Source: Phoronis australis | Taxonomy: Eukaryota; Phoronida; Phoronidae | Length of the DNA: 64,000 bases | Reading direction: 5' to 3' | NCBI GenBank assembly: GCA_002633005.1 | Contig: NMRA01000317.1 | Location: 425,366 to 489,365, forward strand | Shown: positions 36,124-49,540 of the stretch, one piece after another | Layout: the number at the start of each line of letters is the position of its first letter | How positions within the stretch are numbered: position 1 is the first letter of the stretch | The notes under the pieces: generated by a model | Told to the model about the DNA's origin: nothing | Databases searched by the model: none | The model's input: only the letters and a program-made list of their open reading frames with translations | Translations under genes and position numbers: made by a program

Positions 36124-36222
36124 GGCCAGATTAACTACATTAATTCGCAGCCGACAATTCAACGAGGCGGAACCGGAAGGGCTCCCACCAAACACAGTCG
36201 TACGAATAACACTGCAATGGCG
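36124..36222. repeat. Direct repeat flanking LTR-retrotransposon remnant (left)
   Basis: Shares GCCAGATTAACTA, TTCGCAGCCGACAAT, GGCGGAACCGGAAGGGCT, CACCAAACACAGTC and ACACTGCAATGGCG in the same order with 37961-38079, with few differences. The two copies lie at either end of the pol fragment and are probably what remains of the LTRs. Confidence 0.65.
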
Positions 36223-36257
36223 TGATTGCCTCTTCTGTCACAGAAAATGAGGTAAAC

Positions 36258-36905
36258 TTACACTACGAACGGGTAGTAGAAAACAAAAACAGTAAACACA
36301 GTGCTAATAAGATTCCCAGTTACTATGGCGTTAACAAAGTACAAAGTAAAATCAGTCATAAAGCCAATCGTCCGTTTGCCAATGAGGTTTGTGGCGCTGC
36401 CTTTGCGATCTTCTCTGGGCCTCTGGATTAGCAGGGAAGACGGGGGTTCAACAGCAGGCGTTGTCGTAGAACCAGACTGGCGGGATGCATCAGGAGGAGG
36501 AACGCTGTTGGATGGCACAGCTGGGGCGGCAATTGGGCCACATGAAGATAGTACACCGTCGTTGCACCATGGAGCTGGATCGCAGGACGAGGGCAACGAT
36601 GAAACGGAGATTGGAACAGCGGAAGACGTTGGGAACTCGTCGTCGTCATTGTGGCCACAAGGGGCAGTGACAGGTGATGCAGCTGGAATGTCAGTAATCC
36701 CTGACGGAACACGGTAACACTCGCTGCGTTTGACACGGTAAGAAGCATTACCTAACTGATCTCCAGAAAATTTTCGAACACTCAGCCACATGCCATCGGA
36801 AGCAACCACGAGGTATCGTGGACGGGCTCTGGTCTTGTCCCTATCAGAGTAGAGGTAAACGAGATCGCCGATGGATGCGTCGCATTCTACTGCCTGGTTG
36901 GCCAA
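36258..36905 (-). pseudogene. LTR-retrotransposon pol 3' part (after integrase core)
   Basis: A minus-strand frame of 215 codons. Its first 70 residues (GDLVYLYSDRDKTRARPRYL, then KFSGDQL and YRVKRSECYRVP) match the DNA-binding C-terminal domain that follows the integrase core in Ty3/gypsy-like polyproteins. A Pro/Ser-rich tail and RPREDRK basic stretch follow. The integrase catalytic core is missing upstream, so about 60 bp separate this from the RNase H end at 36968, indicating a large internal deletion. Confidence 0.75.
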
Positions 36906-36967
36906 AGGAGCCTTGGATCATGTACTGGGTCCATGGTTGATGAAGCGCCGTTGTCGTTGGGAAGAGA

Positions 36968-37800
36968 TCAACAAGTTGTCATGAACTCGCATGGGAGCCA
37001 AGTAACCTGACGGGATTTCAGTTTCGCACTGAAGAAGCAGCAGACACGTGGCGTGTCCTCACGAGAGAGATATACTGTACCAGCGATGCCCGGGTCTTTA
37101 GCGGAGGCATCCATGACTATCCACAGCTGATCGTCCGGTCTGGGTAAAGTTTTATGCGTGGACAATGCCTTTTGGGCTGACGTGAAGGCAACATGTAACT
37201 CATCGGTCCAGGTAATGCGTTCTTTGGAATCGCATCCCAATATAGCGGAGTCCACTGGGGCGATGAAAGAAGCACAGTAAGGCAGGACTCTCGATATAGC
37301 TTTCACGGCTCCGATGAAGGATCTCATTTGCCGAACAGTACCAGGTTTGGGACAAGACTAGAGAGCTAGCTCGTAAAGTACCCATTTTCCAAATCCAGCC
37401 GAGGACTTCTGTGCGTCGTGGGGCTATCACTGTCTTTGTAGGAGATAGACGGAGATCCGCCGTGGACAATGCATATAGCACCCATTTCCAGTTGGTAATC
37501 AAGTCTGTGATAGTCTTACCACCACAGTATAGGTCGTCAGCAAGCTTGGTGACGGCTCCTTCTTCCAAAAGCTCTCCCAATACACGACACGTCAATTCTT
37601 CCAAAGCGGTTTCCGAACCGGGCATACCCATGGCGCAACGTGTAGACACGGATACCTCGGAAAGGTGTGGATACGCCACAATATTTCATGGACTCTCGTG
37701 ACAAAGGAATTTGATAGAAGGCAGAACGCCGCTGCGATTCAGGGGTGTCGTCGGGGTCGTCGGTCATACCACGCAGTGGAGCAGCGGATGTATTTTTTTT
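36968..37800 (-). pseudogene. LTR-retrotransposon reverse transcriptase/RNase H fragment
   Basis: Three overlapping minus-strand frames. 37800-37650 gives [20 protein letters not shown] (RT palm/fingers). 37640-37370 gives [13 protein letters not shown] and LADDLYCGG, the YxDD active site with Leu-Ala in place of Tyr-x, then LSPTKT and GWIW. 37327-36968 gives [31 protein letters not shown] and LPCEFM (tether and RNase H). Frame changes near 37640 and 37370 show it is dead. The order matches Ty3/gypsy-like pol. It is antisense to the host receptor. Confidence 0.85.
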
Positions 37801-37960
37801 AGCCAACTAACGCCGTCGACAAGAAATGGCGCAAAGTGAGGGTCCAATGAAAGGATGTAATAAATTTTGCCTCCAGCTATCAAATGAAGTAATGGTCTCA
37901 TTTTTAGTGAGCGGCCACTGTTTTGGAGCTCAGGTTTTAGCCATGTCGCTGCCACCACGC

Positions 37961-38079
37961 CAGATTAACTAGACAATGAGTTGTAAGTTTAACGAGTTTA
38001 ATTCGCAGCCGACAATACAACCAGGCGGAACCGGAAGGGCTTCCACCAAACACAGTCATACGAATAACACTGCAATGGC
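37961..38079. repeat. Direct repeat flanking LTR-retrotransposon remnant (right)
   Basis: Second copy of the block at 36124-36222, with an extra 24 or so bases (GACAATGAGTTGTAAGTTTA) near its start. By orientation of pol, this side is the 5' end of the element. No primer-binding site was recognised. Confidence 0.65.
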
Positions 38080-41000
38080 GAACGTTATATTATTCTTGCA
38101 CATTACTTGCACCAATCATACGCAACCCTTTTACGACCGTACACAAATGTACACCATACGCAAATGTAAACCCGATGCAAATGTAAATTTACGTGCAGTT
38201 CGTATGACGAAACAGAAAACCGATATTTGCGCCTATACATTTCGAAGGCAAGAAGCGATACAAGCAATAAAGAGAAGACTCGGCTACTTTAATTGGCTTG
38301 AAACTGGGTAGCTCCGGCACTCGGGTACCCAGCCCCCGCGGGATTGCTCTTGGAACTGTCTCGCAAACGATAAGTACAGATCAAGAAAGATCGATAAGCT
38401 TGTGTCAGAACACAGTTAATAAAAATTTCGAAGATGAAGAACGGTACGTTTGAAATTTGTCAAATGACAAATGTCCTTTCTGAGGCACCCCTACCCGTTT
38501 TGTGAAGAAATGATCCAGCGTATTACAAACGAAGAAGACGATCTACCTTTCAGAAAGCCGTTTAAGACAAGTCATAACATGAAAATACAGGACTCGGCAG
38601 CAGCACTGTAGGTACCCTTTTCCAAAACAACAGTTTCATGTTTGCAAGATGTAGTAAAATTAGCAGTCACAGTCGCAGTATTTCCAAAAGGCAATCATTT
38701 GAACAATAAACTTGGAATATCCCAATTACGCCGATGGTATCAGTAGAACTTACACACAAACTTTTGCACCCAAAATATTGTTTGCGTTTTTATATAAACA
38801 AAATGGGTTTCCATATTCAACTATTTTTATTTAGTGTGTGATTACTGATACTGATTATTTCGTTTCGGCGTTTGCCAATGTAGGGGGCTTATCTACAGCG
38901 GTGGCATTGTTCTTCAAATGCATTGTAAGACGACTGTAGGTTCGCATGCATTGGTTGACGTCACAGATAACTTAGGGACGTGTAACTGGGATAGCGTCCG
39001 TTGACCAATGAAGCTTCTTGCGAGGAAAGCAAGATCTTGTAAGACCTCATAAAATCACATGATTGAAAAGCGAGTGTTTGCAAATGTGCTCGGGAGTTTA
39101 CTAGCCTATCGTAGCTATATGGTGGCAACTGGAGTGATTGGTCGGTGAGGTTTAACGGATGAATTGTGGGATTGGACTCACGGTTGAGTGAAGAATTTCC
39201 CGTAAGTGCACGCTAATTTCTAATATATAATTTGCCTCAAGAAAGGATTTGCTGATTTATGTATTCATTCGATGCATTTTATGTGATGGTTTCTTAGTTG
39301 TCCTTTCATCAAAAGCATGCAGTTGTGGACCCGTGCTTTCAGCTTTGCTGCGCTCAAAATCACGAATTCTTTTCTTCTGTCATATTGTTTTCCCGTCACC
39401 AAGTTACCTCCGATGCCAACTGTTGCGTACGAGCCAACCACCCTTTCCCCAATGCATTTGGGAAATGACAGCAGCTATGTAGATGAAATAAAACTATAGT
39501 ACATGGAACGCCAACTAGACATTCTCAATGCACAAAATCTGTGATCCTACGCACAAGTCACAACGTCACTATTCACTAGCGGCGTCCGGTGTGATATTTG
39601 ATTTTACTTCCGGCAACTACGTCGCCAGCGCACCATGTTTTTTTGTTATGTGTTCGGTTGCTCCGACACACAACACAGATGTCTCGTTGTCGAAAAACCG
39701 ATAGTAGCCATTGGCGACACCCAAGTTTAAATTTTTAACCGATCGTGAAACATTTCAAAATCTTTAAATAAAATTATCATCCAAATTTTACCGGTCTGCT
39801 CGGATTTAACAACATTTACATATCCCACCGAACGTTTTCTTTCCAGTGAGCGCAAAAGTGACGGTACCATAGCTCGGTTTTCAAAAACGTCGAATGAGAT
39901 GACTAAAACTAGAATTGAACGGAGTTTTTGCATTGTTATACAACGAAAGAGCCATGATCTTTGATGCGGATACAAAATCTGTTAAAACCTAGTGTGCCTT
40001 GCATTTACGAACGATAATAGCGGAAACATTTAAGTGCGATGTATTCGGAAAAATGCCAATGAAATGCCATTAATCTCAGATTGAAGTTTGCTGAGCAGGA
40101 GCGTACACTTGTTCATTCACTGGTCACCGCTAAACATCACTGCTTGTCATCTAGCTAGCGTTGACAATGTGTGTCATCATGAAGGTGAGGGCGGCCTCTA
40201 GTGGGAGTGAGTGAGGCAGCAAAGAACAAGCGAGTGAAAGAACGTCCTTAAAGTGAAAACTGCTTCAGGAATTGAGTTTTCTTCCCAACTTGTCACTTCG
40301 TTCGTGAACTTGTCATTCAAAAAAATCGCGAACTTGCCATTTTTGTTGTGATTGCATCACTGCGCATGTCTATGGCTTGCACATTTTAAAATCACAACGA
40401 GGTTGAACTACGCGCTCCACTGGTGACCCGCCAGTATCACTGGTGTTCGAGACGTGGCCGCCAAGATCGCTGCTCTCCTACCGGGGCCATCTCTAATCAT
40501 AATAATAATTGAAAACGTATTCATTTCGTTGCACCATGTTAGTTTTATGTTTGGTTGACTTAACAAATATTTCTCGTTTATTAATTTTCTTATGTCGGCG
40601 TCAGTGAACTTTTTTCTGGGCTCTGTTTTCCTTCATGTGTCATTTTGATGTCCTTTACATACCTATGAAGTAAGAAAGAAAAGTAAGAGACTCACCCACC
40701 CAATTTTTCAGCTGTTTTAGCTCATTCAGCGCCACATAAGTTGGTTAAACACACATTCTTGTCGATGACGTCCTACATTATCTTAAGACGCTAATTAAAA
40801 ACGAATGATTGTACTCAACGAAAAGATATAGCTCAACTTACTTTCCGTGTGTTTTTACACTGTCGTTTACACAAGGTAACATTTCGCGAGGTTACTGAGC
40901 CCATCACCATGAAATTTAAGAAGTCATTCATTCTTCATAACATCAAAGTGTTCAAGAGTAACAGTCGACCAACCCGATTCATTTAGTACCTTATTGAGTT

Positions 41001-41640
41001 TTCTGGTTAGACTGAATCCAATACTCTCAAAATGATTCGGTGTTCACAATAATAAGTAAAACGATTAGACACAAAAATACCACACCCATAATTTCCGTTT
41101 CAAAATCGTTTCACAGCAACGGAATTTCCAAACGTCAAATAATGGCATGGCATCAAACGACAATGCTTGAGCTTTAATTATCAACAGGAAAGGAGAGACA
41201 ATGAAGATTTCACGTTTGTCAGCAACGCATGCGGTGCCTTGTGGCTATGAGGAAATACTTGATCCTTTTAATCAGCCTATAAATTGCATGCCGTTTCTCT
41301 AGTTGAGCCTGAAATTACCTGTTATAGCTGACAAACACATTAACTTCACTTGTTTAATACTTCACTTACAGTTGAATTGCTTGTTAATTCATTTGCAGAA
41401 ACATTATCAAGTACGAATTAAACATGAACAATACTAACGGATATAGGTTGTTGGTTGTCCAATAAATACAATGGCCAAAACAAGGATCACTTTTTGATAA
41501 CGAAATTTTTTACTTAAGATAAGACTGCACCCGGCAAGCCAGATTAAGACGTGTTAATGTCAATTTCGTTTCTCTAAACCAGTCTGATGGGTCCCGATTT
41601 GTTACAAGTGTAAAAATACGGACCGTTGTCATAGAATCGA
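38080..41640. other. Intron 2 segment, nothing recognised
   Basis: AT-rich. Fragments near 39000-39060 (GCAAGATCTTGTAAGACCTC) may derive from the CGTTCAGTA family. No gene seen. Confidence 0.4.
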
Positions 41641-41644
41641 TAAC

Positions 41645-42070
41645 TGACGTAACCCCGAAGGGGGGGGGTACTCCTCTGTCAGTTTGGGGGTATTCGCAAG
41701 GCCAAATGGAGGTACTTCCTAATCTAGCTCGGAGGGATTCTCCCACAGGCAGTTCGAAGTGTTCTCCCAAGGTCACTGTGCGGGTAGTCCCACGTGCAGC
41801 TAGGAGAGGTACTTCCACAGCCGGTGTGTACTCTCATATACTGTCATCTCCTGTGGTATTCCCAAGAGCAGTTTCACGGTGATATCGGACCCAGCTTGAA
41901 GAGGATGCTCTCACAACTTACTCGGGGGGAGGGGGGGGGCTGCTCCTATAGCCAGCTCGTGTAGTAAGATACTCACAAGACCAACCCGAGGTTTACTTCA
42001 ATATCCAGCATGGAATGATGCGTGGCATAACCAGCTCGGGGGTAATTCACAGATCCAGCTTGGAAAGACG
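41645..42070 (+). repeat. Degenerate minisatellite (CCAGCTCGGGGGTACTC-like unit)
   Basis: Variants of CAGCTCGG...GGTACTCCCACA recur every 30-40 bp (GGTACTCCTCTGTCAGTTTG, GGTACTTCCTAATCTAGCTC, ATTCTCCCACAGGCAGTTCG, GGTACTTCCACAGCC, ATAACCAGCTCGGGGG). Two G-runs of nine or more occur. Old and diverged. Confidence 0.6.
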
Positions 42071-45000
42071 TTTTTGCATTCAATGTAAGATTCAAAAAAC
42101 CAGTAACTACAATAGGATCATAAAGATAGGCTCATCAATTTGGCTGCTCCTTTGTTATGAACTCATTAGTTTTTTCAATAATCTTAGAGAGCACCAATAT
42201 TGGCTGGGTTTGTAAATTTTATTGCCAAATGGATGTCTCAGCCGGTTTTTGTCAGTCCACTCTGGCTATGGGAGCTCCTTCGAACCGTAACAATTTTTCT
42301 GGTTTCATTACAAATTTGGGCTCCCAATCCTAGGCTCCGATTCATTACAAAATTGTAACAAATTGGGCTACATCGGACCATGAATGAAACGGGTCACTGT
42401 ATTAAATGGACATCCAACACCAGACCCATTAAAATAAATTACAAAAAATCACGAATAAATGTTTTCGTTGAAATTCCTAATTTAGGACTATTTTTACGAT
42501 AAATTTCCGTGTCACACCCTTTCAAATTTTTTCTAAAATTTTGGAAATTTGAATCTAATCAACATGTCGTCTTGATTTAGGACCAAATGTGTCTTTTTAC
42601 CACACGGCAGACGGATAATTTACATAACATGGGATTTGTGAAACACATTGACGATCGGTTTGCGAACCTTAGTGGCTTTCATCTGAACTTTTTATTTAAC
42701 AAGTTTTGTTGAATTTTGATTTAATCCGCTAATTTTATTTTTTCGTGAAAAAACACAACATGAAATTTCCAAGAGACAGTAATGATCGTCCCGGCCATTT
42801 ACTTGGGTACTCAGGTGTACTTCGCTGTCTCAGGTGTCACCTCAGTCGGAACACCTCGGATATTTCCGTAGTCTCGGACTTCGTGCATTCGGTAGCTGTC
42901 GAATTGGAGAATGATTGTCCGTAGGACTGAAGTTCGCACGTGCGCATAAAACGTTCACCTCCGAGGAGAAATTCGAGGTTTCAAAAGTGTCCGAGGTGTC
43001 CCGGGTCGTGTTGGAGGTGCTACATATCTAGCGTGTGTGCCAACTTAAATCTAACACCAAATCACGTGACTTTCAAAATAGAAAAAGCCGTCAAATGCCT
43101 CGGTGCTGTGATATCCTTGTAAAAAGCTGTGTCAGAATAAATATTTATTATGTAATTAGTAGCGTTAGTTCCATTGAAGTTGTCCAAAATGTGTGCACAT
43201 GTTGTTTTAAAACCAAGGGGTTGTTAACATTCGCTTTGTTTTAATTATGAATGAAAATCCCACAAGCGCCGACATGAAACATCCCCAAAGAACAATTTGA
43301 GGCTTGAAGATACCCGAGGTGTTTCGGATGCTCAAATTCTAGAGGAATAATTTGAGGCTACGAAAAGAGCCAAGCTCTTCCGAATTACCCTGGTATAGCA
43401 TTGGTATGGATTTTGAATGTGGCGCAGAACACTCTCTAGTGAGTAATCATTCTAGCCTGATGTCGACAGTAATAAGCAGCCCATGTTGTTGGCATTTTCT
43501 TTGCTACCGATCGCGCACAGACAGGACACACTAACTAACGGCAGTCATCCGGTAAATATTTCTAGAAGTTAATTAGTGAAAATGGCAGTACTCGGCAGTC
43601 ATATGAACACTCATTTTATATTCTTCACGAAAAAATGCAAATTCTTAGGAAATGGGCTGTAAACGTGTTTTGGTGAATACATTTAGGGTTATCTACGTAA
43701 TGCGATTAATTACAGATAAGTATTCCAAGAGACGTATGGTTAATAAAACCACTAAAATCCTAACAAGTAGGCAAATCAAACAAATGCATTATACCGAAAA
43801 ATAGTTAAAGAGTTTTGAAAAATCCTTTAACAAGCTTTTCTTAAATAAATACAGTTTCCACTGTCAATCCAGTTTCGAAGGGCCATCATCGACGCGTTAT
43901 CCGTAAAACAAAATTTTATACCGATTGTCCCAAAGACTGGCTCATGTTACGTTTTCTCTGAACAGAGGCGAGTTAACACTCCCAATTTACCACGTTTGCA
44001 TTATTACAGAGGGGAGGAAAATGAGCCCCTGGGCGGCATTCTTCGTTTAGTAAACCGTCGCTGTCGTTTTCCTTGTTTAAAGAGGACCATCTTTGCCTCT
44101 GAAAGAGCGCATAACGTCGCTTTAAATACAAAATATTGTAAAGTATAATACGCAGAAGAAAGCAGTGAATGTTGCATCACAGCCGATATTTTTCATGGCA
44201 ATTTCGTTTTTCGAAAATGTTATGTTGCGTCATAGATTATAGACAACAGATTCGCAACTCCGACATTTTCTTCCGTGCTATCCAAGAGGAGATGTCACTC
44301 TCCTAAATTACCTGGTGCAGTTTAATGTTAGTGTAGTGACGGGAAATTCTCGCATCTAATTTACTGTCCGCTACAACGAAAGCAAAATAATACTTACGGC
44401 ATTGAAACGATGTTCAAAATCTTAAAATAGTAGAACTGTTAGTATCGTGAGTACTTTTAGCAATGCTGCTACCACCCGACCACACAACATCCGGCCAAGA
44501 TTAGCAGACAACGTACTTGCTGGAAATAACACCAAATAATTGGGCCAGGTGTCGTTGTGAATAATGACGTAACGATGTGCTGATGAGCACAGATTTCGTC
44601 CATTGAAAGCATACGAAGTTGGCAGTCCATGTACTATAATCTATGGTTGCATGTAATCTTGCATAGACTATCGTTTTTTGCATTATTGCCAATGAAGGTA
44701 TCTATTACCGGGTCACTGTTCTCATCGCTATTTTCAATCTGCAAAAATGTAAGAGAATACAAACTATGAACTAATTGACTGTTTTAACGAAATACAAGTA
44801 CCTGCTACTAAACACACAACTTTTAAAGCTGCATTAGCCTGCAAGTTTAAGATTGACATACTCCAATAAACATTAAAGTAATTTCTTGAGTCGTTGATGG
44901 TTTCAATGTACTTTGTGATTGAAATAGAATCCTTTCGCGGTAAAGAATATTATGAGACCGAATTCAAGAGAGTAAAAGGCTTTATTCAGATTTTCATTTT

Positions 45001-47370
45001 TACCCAGCTTAACACGGAGAAATGCACCTTTAACTGTTGCTCCGCTTTTCTGCAGTAGCTGATAGCTAATTAGTTCATACTGTGGGTCGGCACTTTAAGC
45101 ACTCGCCGCCGGACGGAGACACTAAAGCCATGTATGTCCTGCACAAGTCGAAAATCAAGCTTGGTTATGAACAAGAGTGACAGACCAACACTATACCCAC
45201 AGCACCATCGCTTCGTAAAGCCACACGCTGCGCTACTTCAGAGGCCAAATCCAAACTAAAAAATAATGACAACGTGGAAACAATCGCTAGACCTCCCTTT
45301 ATTCCTAATGACAAGTGTGTTAAATTTTGAGTGTTTTATTGAAAAGCTCCAAAAAGATTCTTCCCACTGAATAAAACTGATGTCGCTCTATAATACTCCG
45401 TGTTACTACCGTAAGACTTTTACTCTAGAGAAACCACACAGAGACACTAATAGCACTCTATACAAGTAATAACCTCAATAAAAATGTTTGATATTGTTCA
45501 ACACCAGGAACACTGCGTGTGATAATGTGACGTCATTACTGCTACTCAGTGTTAACTTTATGCAACTAAGCCAAGGTGTAGACTTGGACTTTGGTCTCAA
45601 CTTGTATATCTTGATCATATTAGAACCATGCGGCACTCCTAGTATATTGAAACGAATTGAAATGTTGCTGTTAACTATAGATCTGTAAGTCCAGCTCTCA
45701 ATTTCATTCCCAAATGCTTTTTTCTAGAGATTTGCCCCCCCCCGGCTCTTCGGATCTTCGCTCCTTTTGTCACAAGCATTCAGTAGATTAGCCCTTGACT
45801 TTTTCACGGTTTTTGACTTTACTTACGCCCCTCCCCGTAACCCATTTTCACGGTGCCCAGCAATGAAACAGCTGATAAGGTCACCGCTTGAAGTCTTTGT
45901 TAGGAATCTGCGATTTAGAATAAAGCAACAAGAACACAAAAGATATTTCACGTAGCTCTGGTCAAAGAGGTCAACTCTAGTGAAATAGACCCCAAAGTGA
46001 CTTTTTCGCTTTCAACACTATAATTGACTTTTGATATAGGCATTTGCAGTATGAAATAGGTTTTAATTTTCCTTAGTCGAAGAAGATTTGATTTATGTGC
46101 TCAATAAAACTGAAAGTTCGAAATTGTTTAAAACCAGGGTCTACAAGATGGCTTGTCGCGGCATGGGTCTCAAGCTATAATCTAGTGTCAGTGGTTTCAA
46201 ACCCCCCAGAACCATTTTCCATATAAGTTAGCAACAAACTTTGATAGTTTCGTAAAGCCGTGAGTGGTCGAAATCAAAAGTTATTTTTTGAGGTAGCGCG
46301 AGCTTAAGCCGCTTGAAAGCTTCTTACAATAATTGTTTACCAAGAGCGCTTTTAAGGAAATGAAAGTAATTACATTTTTGATGGAAATTAATTCAAGAAG
46401 GATAACGCTTCTTAATTCCAAAGAAACTTTTTTGCACGCGGGTTAGCGATGGGTAGTCTTTCATGTCTACTCAAAAGAATGTCAGCTCATTTAGATCACG
46501 CTACTGATTTGAGATTAAAATTAGCGAACGCCGGGGCCAGCATTTGCACGTGGCAAGAGTTTTAATCCCATCTATCTAATCCATAGATGTGTACGCCCTG
46601 ATGTCGTTGACCTCCACGCAAACTAAGTGATTTTCCAACTATGAAAATTGCTTAAAAGTTCTTAAGTGATAACATGCAGATTCGAAAGAATCGTGGTTCA
46701 AATATGGACAGAAATTCACAGCAGCTAGACCGCAGAGTAAAGACATGGATGGCCGTGGTATTGATAGACTTCTTAGCGGCCTTTGATATTACTGGTCACA
46801 TGACTCTTATCTTTTAACTAATTGAAAAAAAATTGTGGTTTGCTCTTAGGTATAGCCATTCACTATTTATTCAATGTGGCGAATAAGCTATTGTTAAGCT
46901 TCTTGATAAACTTTTGCAACTCGCAACACCGTTATACCAAACGACTTTCAATACGCCCACGGTAGTCAGATTCATTTTCCATCATCGCGACACATTTCAC
47001 AGATTTATTCAATATCTAATCAGCCACTGACGAGCAGACCGTTTTCAGTAACAATGCCTACTCACGACTGAAAATTAGTGAGTTTACGTACAAAGACAAT
47101 CGCTGACGTTGCTATATGGAAAGTGACGTGCAACGAGTATCATGAAAATGCATGGACTCGTGGAAGAAAGGCTAAGATCACTGTATACGTGCCAATGACT
47201 ACTATTGCGACGAAGGACAATGAAAGATAACCAGTCGGTCAAAATTGGTCTATAATCAAATCACCGGAGTTTTGGGGGTATCACCTCGTAATTGGCCCTT
47301 GTACGCCTATGAGGATAACACGGCACGCATTATGTACAAAGGATTGTGGGATGCCACAGTATGAATAGAC
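42071..47370. other. Intron 2 segment, nothing recognised
   Basis: Loose recurrence of CGAGGTGT/TCGGA motifs near 42790-43010 and 43270-43350 hints at a worn repeat. A C-run lies at 45736-45744. No gene, RNA or clear element. Confidence 0.4.
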
Positions 47371-47738
47371 AGCTGGCGTGCGTTCAGTAACGCTAGGACC
47401 TACGCTAGGACCTACGCTAGGACTTAGCTAAAATCTAGCCAAAGTCACGTGCTCTCATTTGAAATACACGGTAATTTCTCGCGTAATCTCACGAAGTCTT
47501 GCTTTTTAGCGAGGTCCTAGCCTTACTGAACGGGAGGCTGGTTTAGTAGCATATATCCAATGTCAAGTACCAGCTTACCGAGCAGACGATCGCCTACGCA
47601 ATAGTTCATCGATTTTGAATGGACGACTGGGATCCTACACAATGCAGTGCTCTGGCATGCGCACGCATCGGTTTTCGCTATCTGGGAAAGATCACATTGC
47701 CAACACACAACTAGTCTCTTTACTGAACGCACCCTGGT
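47371..47738. mobile_element. CGTTCAGTA-family MITE
   Basis: Outer ends CTGGCGTGCGTTCAGTAA (47374) and TTTACTGAACGCACCCTGG (ending about 47735) are inverted. A nested pair (CGTTCAGTAACGCTAGGACC at 47381, GGTCCTAGCCTTACTGAACG ending 47532) gives an inner element of 152 bp. Near the left end CGCTAGGACCTA is repeated three times. Family fragments: 4611-4746, 26637-26684, 62050-62170. Confidence 0.75.
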
Positions 47739-48143
47739 GACTGTTTCAGTAAAGAACTGATGACCTTTTATCGTCCTAAGTCTGATTTACACCTGCGGCA
47801 ACTAATCAGCTACGGCTTATTCTAAGCTTTTAAAAAACGGACTTAAATAAGATAATAACTTTCGAAAAAAAAATCCTGACTTCTATCTTGACTGCGAAAC
47901 ACTAACTCCGCCTTATGTTATACCACTTTGAAGTGAAACAGTCTGCAACTCAAGGATGGCCTACATCTATGAAGGCAGCTCGTCTCAAATTTACAACTTA
48001 CATTCTGCACCATAAATTGTGCACTCAACTATTTAATTCAATTTCATTATTTTAATTCAGAATGATTAGTGTTGCAAACAATAATATTCTCCAAAAGAAA
48101 ACAGAACAATATTTGATAGCTACATTATCTTGCTTGCGATAGC

Positions 48144-48403
48144 TGTAAAAGGACGGCATGGGAACTTTTTTCTCTGTTGCTAAGTCTATGGATAGACTTA
48201 CTAACTGTAGCGATTGACTTACTATCTATATCGATAGGCTTAATATCTCTATCGATAAACTTACTATCTATATCGATAAACTTATTATCTCTGTCGATAG
48301 ACTTACTAACTCTATCGAGGGAATTAGTGAGTATATCGATAGAGTTAATAAGTCTGTCAATAGAGATAGCAACGTGAAAAAGTTGCAGTGCCGTCCTTTT
48401 ACA
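48144..48403. mobile_element. Foldback element carrying a 21-bp ClaI-type minisatellite
   Basis: Ends TGTAAAAGGACGGCA (48144-48158) and TGCCGTCCTTTTACA (48389-48403) are perfect 15-bp inverted repeats, with a second pair AACTTTTTTCTCTGTTGCTA / TAGCAACGTGAAAAAGTT inside. The interior (about 48180-48365) is a tandem 21-bp unit like CTTACTATCTATATCGATAA, about eight copies, switching to the inverted form after 48320. Because 21 is a multiple of three, both strands read as heptad-repeat peptides (LLSISID and SIDRDSK types), which are artefacts. Confidence 0.85.
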
Positions 48404-48528
48404 ACCACCGTACTTGCTGACCATCATTTCTGAGATAACAAATTTTAAATATAATATACCATTAATCCTCAAATTCCTCACGTTACTGTCTTAAACCTTT
48501 GTATATTTGATTATACATTACATCGTGT

Positions 48529-48881
48529 GTAGAGAGAGAGAGAGAGAGAGNNNNNNNNNNNNNNNNNNNNNNNNNNNNNNNNNNNNNNNNNNNNNNNNNN
48601 NNNNNNNNNNNNNNNNNNNNNNNNNNNNNNNNNNNNNNNNNNNNNNNNNNNNNNNNNNNNNNNNNNNNNNNNNNNNNNNNNNNNNNNNNNNNNNNNNNNN
48701 NNNNNNNNNNNNNNNNNNNNNNNNNNNNNNNNNNNNNNNNNNNNNNNNNNNNNNNNNNNNNNNNNNNNNNNNNNNNNNNNNNNNNNNNNNNNNNNNNNNN
48801 NNNNNNNNNNNNNNNNNNNNNNNNNNNNNNNNNNNNNNNNNNNNNNNNNNNNNNNAGAGAGAGAGAGAGAGAGAGAGAGAG
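48529..48881 (+). repeat. (AG)n microsatellite with assembly gap
   Basis: Pure AG/GA repeats flank an N run at 48551-48855. Confidence 0.97.
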
Positions 48882-49099
48882 TATGGATTAAGAATTGTAA
48901 ATAATACCTAGTGCCAATAAAGACATGCATTTCTTGACTTTTGGCGTACCCCACATGTTTGCGTAATTTTTGTTTCCACCAGATGAATATGTTCTGATCA
49001 AGATAAAGAGTCGTCAAATGTTATTCCGTCCAAAAACGTAAATGTTTTAATGGAAATTATGTTTTTACAGTTTATAATAAGCTTAGGAGCTTAGGAACC

Positions 49100-49540
49100 T
49101 TTTTATGGAATACCATGTATTTAGTTTTGGTGATATTTAATGGCTTGTTGATTGATAACCATGTGAATATGATTGATAGTTTTCTATTTATTTCGGTTTT
49201 CCTTGTGTTTTAGTTTTGTAGACTAAGGTGTACATAAAAGACAGGTGTCATCAGCATACATAAGGATCTCAAGAGAATTAGATTTGTGGAGATCGTTTAA
49301 GTGAAAAAGAAAATGGAAGGACCAAAATTGATCCTTGGGGTACAACTGCGATGATTTTTTGGGAAGAGAAATTGTCAAATTAAACACTTTGCTGTCGATT
49401 GGTTAAATAATTTTGAAGTGTAAGTGCTCATTATACCGTGAATTTCGTCTTGCAAGAAACCATTGTCCATTGTGTTAAAGGCTTTTGAAAGGTCCAAAAA
49501 GATGGTTATTGGGTTTATCCCGTTGTCCATACATCTGTTA
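49100..49540 (-). pseudogene. LINE reverse transcriptase core remnant
   Basis: Read on the minus strand from about 49535: INPITIFLDLSKAFNTMDNG (RT motif A with catalytic-type D), then a PKDQFWSFHFLFHLNDL stretch (worn GVPQGS..GP..F..YINDL), MYADDTCLLC (motif C; YADDT at 49258-49244) and LNTWYSIK (worn K-T-x-x-M-F). Stops and frame changes are present. Typical of CR1/L2/jockey-like non-LTR elements. Antisense to the receptor. Confidence 0.8.

Noticed and set aside
36301-36717. 138-codon plus-strand frame
   Set aside because: Antisense to the retrotransposon pol C-terminal frame, which has the recognisable motif.
48125-48481. Heptad-repeat protein-like frames on both strands
   Set aside because: The 21-bp minisatellite unit is a multiple of three, so frames stay open by arithmetic.
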